Below, piece by piece: positions 34,301 to 41,639 of a stretch of 64,000 bases of DNA; the stretch's first letter is position 1; each line of letters opens with the position of its first letter. The stretch lies in NCBI GenBank assembly GCA_947623305.1, contig CANQGQ010000004.1, positions 1 to 64,000 of the forward strand, given 5' to 3'. Made by a program: the position numbers and the translations under genes. The DNA comes from an uncultured Alistipes sp. (lineage in GTDB: Bacteria > Bacteroidota > Bacteroidia > Bacteroidales > Rikenellaceae). The notes under the pieces were generated by a model that saw only the letters and a list, made by a program, of their open reading frames with translations, did not search any database and had not been told where the DNA came from.

Positions 34301-35948
34301 TACGGGCCGAAAGAAGCGACACCGAATCGCGCCGGTTGATATGGAGCCGATCCAAATCGGCCCGATGCAAAGCCAGCAAAAAATCGTAACGGGGTACGCT
34401 GTCATTGAAATCGACCAATCCGGTGAAATCGAAATCGAGATGCGGATCGCGTGCCGTAATTCGACCGTCGAACCGTTTGTTGTACAACCGTCCGTCGAGC
34501 CGCAACGTATCGTAGGCGTAATCTTTGAATTCCAGCCGTTCAATTTCTCCGTCGACTTGCGCATCGGTATGTCCCCGGCCGATTTCGCCGTCGATCCGTG
34601 CCGTAAGCGAGGCATCGCCGAACAAATCCGGACGTCCGAGCAATTCGCCCAAACGCAGATTGCGTGCCGCAACGTTACCGTCGATGTCGCGCAACCCCTT
34701 TTTGAACGGTTGCAAAGCGAGATCGAGCGTCATGCCTCCGACTTTGGTCTGGGCGCTCAAATCCACCCGAAAGACCGAAGGCGTTCCCTTGAACTGTCCG
34801 GCCAGATTCATCGTCCCCGCATGGGCGAGCATCCCGACCGACTTCGCTGACAACGGTTTACGGGCAAACGCTTCGACCAACTTATCCACGTCCGACGAGA
34901 CGGTGCTCAAACGGGAAAGTTCGACCTCGAAATGCGTTTGTTTGAAATCGGGCAGCCCTCGGGCCGATACATCCGCTGCAAGATAGGTCTCCCGCCCCAT
35001 CCGCAAACTAAAGATTCGGGTATCGAAATCACTGACCCTGCCGGCCACATCCAAAGCCAAATCGCTCAACACTAATGATTTGCCATGCAATGCCGGAGAA
35101 AAATAGGCGACGTCGTTCACGGAGAGCTGCGAATGGCGCAACGAACCGTCGATCCGCACCCGATCGACGAAATATTTGTAATCGGCCCACGAATCGCCCT
35201 GCAACAGGATATGCGGCAGAAACAGATTCGACTCCGCAGTCAGCAGATTGGCATCCGTAAATTCGATCCGCCCGTTATCCAACCGGAACTTGCCCGAAAG
35301 ATTATCGAGCACGAACCCGCTCCGCTCGGCCGCCCGAAAGGTCTCGATGTCGGTCTCGATCGACGAACCGTTCAACTCGAAGCGTTCGATCGACGCCGTC
35401 ATGCCGGACAAGTGCATGTGGCCGAAGTCGATGCCGAACGGCGGATTCCGGTGTTGCTGCCGTTCGAGGCAGAGTTCCATATTTTTGATCGTCGCCGTAC
35501 GGATCGCCAACCGGAACGGATTTTTCTTTTCGCGATCGGGATTGGAAAGACGACTGACGACCTGTTTGATGTTCATCTCGCCCTCGGGCGTCTCCCGCAA
35601 AAAGAGTTTGACATCCACCAGCTCGCCACGGCTCAACTCCACACCGCCACCGAACAGACCGATTCCCGCTACGAACGCATCGACCCGACCCGCATAAAGC
35701 AACGTATCGCGTTGATAATCCTCGACATAGAATCCGACCACCCGTACCTTTCCCGGGAAAGCGACGGCCACGCGCTCGACAGCGACCGTCGTCTGCAATT
35801 TGGACGAGACGGCCCGCACGACCCGCTGCACGGCAAAGTTCTGCACGGCAGGTATCTGCAACGCCAAGGCAAGCAAAAGCAGTAAAACGACGAACGACAC
35901 CGCTGTCGCCGCAACCACCTTTCCCAATATTTTTATACCTTTGCGCAT
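31395..35948 (-). CDS. tamB: Translocation and assembly module protein TamB
   Basis: 1517 aa. One amino-terminal membrane helix (~10-30), then about 1000 residues of beta-strand repeats, then the conserved DUF490 carboxy domain (~1040-1460: INPKSNVFEMYGDYTIDDGS, SINVECLIHL-like strands, LLLFKSFMAENSAAS). It spans the periplasm and carries phospholipids or outer-membrane proteins. A basic tail (KKRQARKAARRAERLKAK) follows. It is divergent from tsaD; no tamA is adjacent. Confidence 0.9.
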   Translation of the reverse strand: MRKGIKILGKVVAATAVSFVVLLLLLALALQIPAVQNFAVQRVVRAVSSKLQTTVAVERVAVAFPGKVRVVGFYVEDYQRDTLLYAGRVDAFVAGIGLFGGGVELSRGELVDVKLFLRETPEGEMNIKQVVSRLSNPDREKKNPFRLAIRTATIKNMELCLERQQHRNPPFGIDFGHMHLSGMTASIERFELNGSSIETDIETFRAAERSGFVLDNLSGKFRLDNGRIEFTDANLLTAESNLFLPHILLQGDSWADYKYFVDRVRIDGSLRHSQLSVNDVAYFSPALHGKSLVLSDLALDVAGRVSDFDTRIFSLRMGRETYLAADVSARGLPDFKQTHFEVELSRLSTVSSDVDKLVEAFARKPLSAKSVGMLAHAGTMNLAGQFKGTPSVFRVDLSAQTKVGGMTLDLALQPFKKGLRDIDGNVAARNLRLGELLGRPDLFGDASLTARIDGEIGRGHTDAQVDGEIERLEFKDYAYDTLRLDGRLYNKRFDGRITARDPHLDFDFTGLVDFNDSVPRYDFLLALHRADLDRLHINRRDSVSLLSARMVARASGRSLDDMNGKIFVTDAVYRYNDKTLKVDSLTVRGKNSANSKFLELRSDFADATFRSKTSYRDAFAYLRQSAWKYLPRLDNHRKKEVAKEPMLPVSESDNYSQLKINIRNFNPVADAVSPGLQIAAGSSLNLTFNPSDDRLSFRAVSDYIERGDLLAIRLNVNARNTKDSLVVIADAENFYAAGLHLPGLQVSGGAKNGNVEVSTGFSDTTRHFSGFFGLRAGLSDEAGPNGQVLDVRILPSRITRGDVTWRILARNIQIDTAQVKIDRFFVTSNGQHLLLDGVASRNPNDSLSLRLFNFDLAPFSQIVDRMGYGIEGRTNGEATMKAVLGGGELTADIRFDSLSVNGIAGPPMQLTSRWDLARNRAGVFVTDRISRDTLVRGFYAPDRRRYYARMQVDSLDMGLLDPVLSGVVSSTKGVASVDLVLRGERRTADLTGKIDVSGLRTTVDFTQVTYSVPEASLAVHGNRFTCSGVPVFDAEANRGTLDLNLNLQHLSNIGYEVRVRPDRMLVLDTDESDNDAFYGKVYATGDVRVAGDKGKVDMRITAATEDNSSFFLPMSSKSNISNADFVVFEKPQLEDTTDLLVLKRQQFERRRKRRSGAASQMNISMTLDVRPNVELELTVSGNVIRSRGTGTLNLQINPKSNVFEMYGDYTIDDGSFLFTLQNILNRKFDIEPGSTIQWTGSPINAMLDIEAIYKLKTSLQPLLGGTSDRLSGDRSVNVECLIHLNDRLTDPTVTFDVRVPATDPETQAIIANALNTPETVDMQFLYLLLFKSFMAENSAASQNIGASVSYNTGLEFLTNQLSNLLSADDYSIVIRYRPKSELTGDEVDFGLSKGLINNRLFVELEGNYLIDSKQQMVNRSMSNFMGEAYITYLIDRAGTLKLKAFTQTIDRFDENQGLQETGLGIYFKEDFDNFRDFRRRVKERFTNKKRQARKAARRAERLKAKQPDPDDGQPVDP

Positions 35949-35969
35949 CGGACCTTATGTTGTAACTTG

Positions 35970-35977
35970 CAAAGTTA
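35970..35977 (-). promoter_or_regulatory. -7 box for tamB
   Basis: Minus-strand TAACTTTG, 21 nt from the tamB start. Confidence 0.5.
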
Positions 35978-36069
35978 ACTTTTTTGGGAGAACAACCCTA
36001 CAAAAAGCATGAAATAATTTCGTCGCTCCGAGAGCAGAAATGTACCTACAAGCGATACGCAATCGAACC

Positions 36070-37116
36070 ATGAACATCACCATCTTAGGCATCGAATCGT
36101 CGTGCGACGACACCTCGGCGGCCGTCCTGCGCGACAACACCCTGCTTGCGAACGTCATCGCATCGCAAAGCGTCCATATCAAATACGGCGGCGTGATTCC
36201 CGAACTGGCCTCACGCGCCCACCAGCAGAATATCATCCCCGTGGTCGACACGGCCCTGAAAGAGGCGGGCGTAAGCACCGACGAAATCGACGCCATCGCG
36301 TTCACTCGCGGCCCGGGATTGGTCGGTTCGCTGTTGGTCGGCGTATCGTTCGCCAAAGGGCTCGCCATTGCGCGGAACATTCCGCTCGTAGAGGTCAATC
36401 ATCTGCAAGGCCACATCCTCTCCCACTTCATCGACCTGCCCGACCGAGAGCTGCCCCACCCCGACTTTCCATTCCTCTGCCTGTTGGTCAGCGGAGGACA
36501 CACGCAAATCGTGCGGATGAACTCACCGCTGGATTTGGAAATCATCGGCACGACCATCGACGATGCCGCCGGCGAGGCATTCGACAAATGCGCCAAGGTG
36601 ATGGGCTTGCCCTACCCGGGCGGGCCGGTCATCGACAAATTGGCCAAAGAGGGCGATCCCGAAGCATTCCGGTTCGCCCGACCGCATGTCGACGGATACG
36701 ATTATTCGTTCTCCGGCCTCAAAACCTCCTTTCTCTATACGTTGCGCGACGCCGTTGCCGAAAACCCCGATTTCATCGAAAAGCATAAGACCGATCTCTG
36801 CGCCTCACTGCAAGCCACGATCATCCGCATCCTGTTGGACAAACTGATACGGGCTTCGAAAGATACGGGCATCCGCGACATCGCCATCGCAGGGGGTGTT
36901 TCGGCCAATTCGGGGTTGCGCGAAAGCATCGTCGCCGAAGGGAAAAAACGCGGATGGCGGACGTTCGTGCCCGAATTCAAATTCACGACCGACAACGCGG
37001 CCATGATCGCGATGGCCGGATACTATCGTTATCGCAACGGCGAATTTTCCTCATTGGACGTTTCGCCCGTGGCCCGCTTAGAGGAGTTACAGCTGCAAGG
37101 CTCGGATCAACAATAA
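36070..37116 (+). CDS. tsaD: tRNA t6A threonylcarbamoyltransferase TsaD
   Basis: 348 aa. ILGIESSCDDTSAAVL is the ASKHA start, PELASRAHQQNI and the two His of NHLQGHILSHF bind metal, and LLVSGGHTQIV and IAGGVSANSGLRESI complete the ATP site. It transfers the threonylcarbamoyl group to A37 of ANN-decoding tRNAs with TsaB/TsaE (not in the window). ATG 36070 is preferred to 36040 because the family starts with this beta strand. Confidence 0.96.
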   Translation: MNITILGIESSCDDTSAAVLRDNTLLANVIASQSVHIKYGGVIPELASRAHQQNIIPVVDTALKEAGVSTDEIDAIAFTRGPGLVGSLLVGVSFAKGLAIARNIPLVEVNHLQGHILSHFIDLPDRELPHPDFPFLCLLVSGGHTQIVRMNSPLDLEIIGTTIDDAAGEAFDKCAKVMGLPYPGGPVIDKLAKEGDPEAFRFARPHVDGYDYSFSGLKTSFLYTLRDAVAENPDFIEKHKTDLCASLQATIIRILLDKLIRASKDTGIRDIAIAGGVSANSGLRESIVAEGKKRGWRTFVPEFKFTTDNAAMIAMAGYYRYRNGEFSSLDVSPVARLEELQLQGSDQQ

Positions 37117-37120
37117 CCGC

Positions 37121-37861
37121 ATGAAAATCATCCTCATCGTATCGGCATTCATTGCCATGGGTCTGTGTTCATACGGTCTCTGCGGAACCCGCAATCCAGA
37201 GAACGGAACGACCGAAAATCGAACCGCCGACAACTCCCAGGAAACCGTTCCGCAGGAAGCAATCGAAACAGACTATTTCCGAGCCTATCCGATCGACTCG
37301 GCGCTGTTCGCCCGCATCGACGGACGATCGTACAAAAAAGGATGCCGGATTCCGCTGTCGGAACTGCGTTATCTGAAAGTGCTTCATACGGGATTCGACG
37401 GAGAGACGCACATCGGCGAAATGATTTGCAACCAAGCGATTGCCGACGATTTGCTGGAAATTTTCCGAACCTTGTTCGAGGCCCGTTACCCTATCGGACG
37501 CATGCGACTGATCGACGACTACGATGCCGACGACCGACGTTCGATGGAGGCGAACAACTCATCGGCTTTCAACTATCGCGAAATCCGGAATACGGGCAAA
37601 TTGTCCAATCACAGTTTCGGTTATGCGGTGGACATCAATCCGTTGTTCAATCCGTGCGTCATCGTCCGCAACGGACGAACGATCGTCGATCCGGCCGCCG
37701 GAAGCGCTTATGCCGACCGCACGCGGGATTTCCCGGGCAAAATCGACCACGACGACCTATGTTACAAGGAGTTCCGCAAACATGGATTCATCTGGGGCGG
37801 AGACTGGAAAAGCCTGAAAGACTACCAGCATTTCGAAAAACCCCGACCGGAAAGAAAATAA
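37121..37861 (+). CDS. M15-family metallopeptidase (DD-carboxypeptidase-like)
   Basis: 246 aa. Signal sequence (IAMGLCSYGLCG). The zinc motif is spread over SNHSFGYAVDINPLFNP (SxHxxGxAxD) and the late HDDLCYKEFRKHGFIWGGDW. Related to D-Ala-D-Ala/D-Ala-D-Lac carboxypeptidases that trim peptidoglycan peptides. It begins 4 bp after tsaD, in the same transcript. Confidence 0.88.
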   Translation: MKIILIVSAFIAMGLCSYGLCGTRNPENGTTENRTADNSQETVPQEAIETDYFRAYPIDSALFARIDGRSYKKGCRIPLSELRYLKVLHTGFDGETHIGEMICNQAIADDLLEIFRTLFEARYPIGRMRLIDDYDADDRRSMEANNSSAFNYREIRNTGKLSNHSFGYAVDINPLFNPCVIVRNGRTIVDPAAGSAYADRTRDFPGKIDHDDLCYKEFRKHGFIWGGDWKSLKDYQHFEKPRPERK

Positions 37862-37876
37862 ATTTTGTCGTGTTTA

Positions 37877-37908
37877 TTTGCAAATATGTAAAGTTTATTT
37901 TACATTTG
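37877..37908 (+). promoter_or_regulatory. Promoter with 5' leader hairpin before the DUF2975-like gene
   Basis: TTTG at 37877-37880 and TACATTTG at 37901-37908 with a 20-bp spacer. The leader then holds an inverted repeat GCAGAC...GTCTGC within about 37913-37948, before the start at 37976. Confidence 0.6.
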
Positions 37909-37975
37909 CAGCAGCAGACGGGAGCCGTGTGCACCTCCGACGGTCTGCACAAACGCAAAAAATACGATTCAGTTT

Positions 37976-38464
37976 ATGAAAAACAGTATGTTATTGCCGT
38001 ACCGTTTCAAGAAAATCGGCTGGGCAATCTTTATTCCGACGCTACTGCTCGGAATCGTCGCCGCATTTCAAGAATGCGATACGACGAGTTTGGCTGAAAT
38101 GATCGAGCATCTTATCGAAAAGGGACGTCTCGCTCCCACGGTCGAAAAAATCGACCGCATTGCAAACGGCGTCCAACCGTGGCTCAACAACCTACTGATT
38201 ATCGGCATCCTCTGCGGCAGTCTGTTCATCACCTGCTCGCGCGAAAAGGTCGAAGATGAAATGATCGCCCGCATCCGGCTCGATGCCCTGCTGTTCGCAC
38301 TGTATGCAAACACTGCGATCATCGCCGTTGCGGCTCTCGCCACTTATGGATTGGCTTTCGTCGACATAATGATCTACAATCTGTTCACTTTGCCGCTGTT
38401 GTTTCTGGTCATTTTGCGCTACCGGCTGTGGCGGCTGAAAAAAACGACCCGAAATGAAGAATAG
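37976..38464 (+). CDS. DUF2975-like membrane protein
   Basis: 162 aa with four hydrophobic helices (about 13-30, 70-85, 103-125, 128-148) and a basic end RYRLWRLKKTTRN. Layout and partnership match DUF2975 proteins, which are encoded with a small Xre/YozG-type regulator, as here (the genes overlap by 11 nt). In other bacteria such pairs have unknown signals; the membrane protein may hold the regulator at the membrane. Family assignment rests on topology and context. Confidence 0.6.
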   Translation: MKNSMLLPYRFKKIGWAIFIPTLLLGIVAAFQECDTTSLAEMIEHLIEKGRLAPTVEKIDRIANGVQPWLNNLLIIGILCGSLFITCSREKVEDEMIARIRLDALLFALYANTAIIAVAALATYGLAFVDIMIYNLFTLPLLFLVILRYRLWRLKKTTRNEE

Positions 38465-38654
38465 AATCCGTGTCGAACGGGCCGAACTGCGCATGACCCA
38501 GCAACAACTGGCCGACGCCATCGGCGTGAGCCGCCAGACGGTGAACGCCATCGAAACCGGACGATTCGTTCCCTCCACCGTGCTGGCCTTGAAAATCGCC
38601 CGCCGATTCGGGAAGCCGGTCGAAACGATTTTCCAGTTGGAAGACGACGAATAG
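38454..38654 (+). CDS. Small Xre-family helix-turn-helix regulator
   Basis: 66 aa, a single HTH: RAELRMTQQQLADAIGVSR and QTVNAIETGRFVPSTVLALK, ending KPVETIFQLEDDE, as in YozG-like regulators. It starts inside the membrane-protein gene (ATG 38454, stop of the latter 38464), so translation is coupled. Probably regulates the promoter at 37877. Confidence 0.88.
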   Translation: MKNRIRVERAELRMTQQQLADAIGVSRQTVNAIETGRFVPSTVLALKIARRFGKPVETIFQLEDDE

Positions 38655-38713
38655 ACTTCCCCGGAATTTCGACCTGATTTCGAAAAAACGCAAACCAGCT
38701 CGAAACCCGACAA

Positions 38714-38739
38714 AAAGGGGCACCCTTCGGTGCCCTTTT
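38714..38739. terminator. Bidirectional terminator
   Basis: AAAGGGGCACC-CTTC-GGTGCCCTTTT, a strong GC stem flanked by A and T runs, between the convergent HTH gene and kdsD. Confidence 0.8.
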
Positions 38740-38742
38740 CGT

Positions 38743-39708
38743 TTATAGTTTGATGTCGTAAATCTGAATGACGCCCTGCAACTTGCCTCGATCGTCCGTT
38801 ACGAGCAGCGACGTAACTTTGTATTCGGTCATCATCCGCTCGGCGGCAATCAATTTCTGGGCCGGCGAGATCGTGCGCGGATGAAGCGACGCAATATCCA
38901 AGGCTTTGATATTGAAGAACTCACCGCGCAGCCGCTCCATCGCCCGACGCACATCGCCATCGGTTACGATCCCTCGGATGCGGTCGTTCTCCGAGAGGAC
39001 GATCAGCCCCAAACCACCCTTCGAAATGGCATGGATCATCTCCGCAGCCGGACAATCGGGCGACACGACCGGCAAATCGTGCGAACGCATCACATCGCCC
39101 ACCGTCATCAACAATCGTCGGCCGAGACTGCCGCCCGGATGCAGCCGAGCGAAATCGACGCTCGTAAAACCGCGCTGATCCATCAACGCCACGGCCAGCG
39201 CATCGCCCATCGCGATCTGCGCCGTCGTCGAAGTAGTCGGAGCGAGGTGCAGAATGCAGGCCTCCTCCTTCACGCCGACATCCAAATGAATGTCGGAATT
39301 TTTCGCCAGCGCCGAAGCAGGATTGCCCGTCATGGAGATCAGCCGGTTGCCATTGGCATGAATGAAGGGTACGATTTTGAGCACTTCGTCCGTCTCGCCC
39401 GAATAAGAGAGCGCCACCACGACATCGTCGGGCGAAATCATGCCTAAATCACCGTGAAACGCCTCGCCCGGATGCAGAAAAAAACTCGGCGTGCCGGTCG
39501 AAGCGAGCGTCGCAGCGATTTTGCGCCCCACGAGACCCGACTTCCCCATCCCCGTAACGATGCATTTGCCCTTACAAGCCAACAGCATCTCGACGGCCTG
39601 CACAAAATCATCGCCCAGCGTCTCCTCCATCCGCCTCAACGCAAGCATCTCCGTATGGATGGCTTTGCGGGCCGTATCCAAAATCCGTTTTTTGTCCGTA
39701 TCGGTCAT
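38743..39708 (-). CDS. kdsD: D-arabinose-5-phosphate isomerase
   Basis: 321 aa: SIS domain (~30-180, TGMGKSGLVGRKIAATLAST, HPGEAFHGDLGMI) plus two CBS domains (~205-320). It converts ribulose 5-phosphate to arabinose 5-phosphate, the first step to KDO. ATG 39708 overlaps the kdsA stop by 4 nt. Last gene of kdsB-kdsA-kdsD, the KDO run for lipid A/LPS core. kdsC (KDO-8-phosphate phosphatase) is not here. Confidence 0.93.
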   Translation of the reverse strand: MTDTDKKRILDTARKAIHTEMLALRRMEETLGDDFVQAVEMLLACKGKCIVTGMGKSGLVGRKIAATLASTGTPSFFLHPGEAFHGDLGMISPDDVVVALSYSGETDEVLKIVPFIHANGNRLISMTGNPASALAKNSDIHLDVGVKEEACILHLAPTTSTTAQIAMGDALAVALMDQRGFTSVDFARLHPGGSLGRRLLMTVGDVMRSHDLPVVSPDCPAAEMIHAISKGGLGLIVLSENDRIRGIVTDGDVRRAMERLRGEFFNIKALDIASLHPRTISPAQKLIAAERMMTEYKVTSLLVTDDRGKLQGVIQIYDIKL

Positions 39709-40460
39709 TGCATCAATTTTTTTATCAAATCTTCCAGGTCGTCCAACCGCAACATGTTGGGGCCGTCGCTCTTCGCCCGATCGGGATCGGGATGCACCTC
39801 GAAGAAAAAGCCGTTCGCGCCGAATGCTTTCGCGGCAAGCGCCATAGCGGGGACGAAACGGCGATCGCCGCCCGTCTTGCCTCCGGCCGCCCCGGGCCGT
39901 TGCACCGAATGGGTGCAATCCATGATGACCGTCGGAGCGATCTCCAACAAATCGGGGATATTCCGGAAATCGACCACTAAATTATTATATCCGAAGCAGT
40001 TGCCACGTTCTGTCAACCAGATTTCACGCGCACCTGCATCGAGCGCCTTCTCGTAAGGGTATTTCATGTCGGCCCCCGAAAGGAACTGCGCCTTCTTGAT
40101 ATTGACCGTTCGCCCCGTACGGGCAGCAGCCACGACTAAATCGGTCTGCCGGCAAAGGAACGCCGGAATCTGAATGACGTCGACCACTTCGCCGACAGGT
40201 GCCGCCTGCCAAGCCTCATGAATATCGGTCAACAACTTCAATCCCCATTTCGACCGCACGTCGGCCAATAGCTGCAACCCCTTCTCCAATCCGGGCCCTC
40301 GAAAAGAAGACACGGACGTACGATTGGCCTTGTCGAACGAAGCCTTGAAAATAAGCTCCGCACCGAGCGAACGATGGATAGCGACGAGTCGCTCAGCCAC
40401 CGTATCGAGCAATTCGGCGGATTCGATGACGCACGGGCCAGCAATAAATTTTACACCCAT
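39705..40460 (-). CDS. kdsA: 3-deoxy-8-phosphooctulonate synthase
   Basis: 251 aa, slightly short for the family. FIAGPCVIESAELL, FKASFDKANRTSVSSFRGPG and DCTHSVQRPG are KdsA signatures (PEP and arabinose 5-phosphate sites). It condenses PEP and arabinose 5-phosphate. Ile-Pro-Ala-Phe-Leu-Cys-Arg-Gln carries the conserved active-site region. Confidence 0.95.
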   Translation of the reverse strand: MGVKFIAGPCVIESAELLDTVAERLVAIHRSLGAELIFKASFDKANRTSVSSFRGPGLEKGLQLLADVRSKWGLKLLTDIHEAWQAAPVGEVVDVIQIPAFLCRQTDLVVAAARTGRTVNIKKAQFLSGADMKYPYEKALDAGAREIWLTERGNCFGYNNLVVDFRNIPDLLEIAPTVIMDCTHSVQRPGAAGGKTGGDRRFVPAMALAAKAFGANGFFFEVHPDPDRAKSDGPNMLRLDDLEDLIKKLMQ

Positions 40461-40489
40461 TTTATTAATTGGTTGGAATGCGAATTAAC

Positions 40490-41242
40490 TTAACAAAAAT
40501 TTTTCAAAAAGCGTTCGGCCTTGGCGAGGTCTTCGGGCGTGTCGATCCCCACCGTCTCGCAATCGGAAACGGCCACACCGATCCGATAACCATTCTCCAA
40601 CCAACGCAATTGTTCCAACGATTCGGCCTTTTCGAGCGTCGACTGCGGCAACGCGGTTACGGCTCGCAACACGTCGGTGCGGAAAGCATACAATCCGATG
40701 TGCTTGTAAAAAACCCGCCGCGACAACCACTCCTCACGCGGAACGCCCCGCAAATAGGGGATCACCGAGCGCGAAAAATAGAGGGCCCGAGACCGGGCAT
40801 CGAGCACCACCTTCGGCGAATTGGGATTCTCCAAAGCGTCCAGCCCGTCGGTTGCGGCAAACGGTTTTACTAACGTAGCGATGTCGGTCGATGGATCGTC
40901 GAAACATCGCTTGACGGCCAAAAGTTGTTCGGGCCGGATAAACGGTTCGTCGCCCTGCACGTTCACCACGACGTCGAACGTGCCGCCTTGTTTGCAATAG
41001 GCCTCCCAGCAGCGATCCGTACCGCTCCGATGCTCCGTCGAGGTCATCTCGACCTTGCCGCCGAATGCCCGCACAGCCTCGTAAATCCGTTCGTCGTCGG
41101 TCGCCACCACGGCATCGTCCAACACACCAGCCACCTGTTCGTAAACCCGCTGGATAACGGGTTTTCCGCCCAACAAGGCCAACGGTTTGCCCGGGAAGCG
41201 CGTCGAAGCATAACGTGCGGGAATGATTGCGATGAATTTCAT
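40490..41242 (-). CDS. kdsB: 3-deoxy-manno-octulosonate cytidylyltransferase
   Basis: 250 aa. [20 protein letters not shown] is the nucleotide-binding start, [13 protein letters not shown] and [15 protein letters not shown] and [11 protein letters not shown] are family motifs. It activates KDO as CMP-KDO for transfer to lipid A. It lies 29 bp upstream of kdsA. Confidence 0.95.
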   Translation of the reverse strand: MKFIAIIPARYASTRFPGKPLALLGGKPVIQRVYEQVAGVLDDAVVATDDERIYEAVRAFGGKVEMTSTEHRSGTDRCWEAYCKQGGTFDVVVNVQGDEPFIRPEQLLAVKRCFDDPSTDIATLVKPFAATDGLDALENPNSPKVVLDARSRALYFSRSVIPYLRGVPREEWLSRRVFYKHIGLYAFRTDVLRAVTALPQSTLEKAESLEQLRWLENGYRIGVAVSDCETVGIDTPEDLAKAERFLKNFC

Positions 41243-41250
41243 ATTTGCGC

Positions 41251-41628
41251 CTATTTTAGTCGAGCCAGTTCGGCTTGCTGCTTTTTCGTCAGATGGTTCT
41301 TCGCCAGTTCATACGACTGCTTCACCAGCTCCGATAAAAGCGGTTCGGGAACATCGCTGTCGAACCGGACACTGATCCAATGTTTTTTATTCATGTGCCA
41401 CCCGGGGCCGATCCCCTCGTAGCGTTCCTGCAACTCGGCGATCCGCTCGGTCGGGCACCGCAGATTGCAGAAATCGCACGCCACGGCATTGACGAAACAG
41501 AACCATTTGTCGAGCACGTAAAACACGAGAATATCCCGATCGTAATCCGATGTCGCCTTCCGAAACGGGAAATCGTCGTGCGCACCGGCGAACGACAGAC
41601 AATAATCACGAAACTCCTCGATATTCAT
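41251..41628 (-). CDS. MmcQ/YjbR family protein
   Basis: 125 aa. The start [40 protein letters not shown] and [15 protein letters not shown] are typical. Double-wing-like fold, putative DNA binding, function not proven. It is 8 bp upstream of kdsB and 11 bp after lon, so it bridges both in one direction. Confidence 0.88.
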   Translation of the reverse strand: MNIEEFRDYCLSFAGAHDDFPFRKATSDYDRDILVFYVLDKWFCFVNAVACDFCNLRCPTERIAELQERYEGIGPGWHMNKKHWISVRFDSDVPEPLLSELVKQSYELAKNHLTKKQQAELARLK

Positions 41629-41639
41629 CCTTCACAAAA

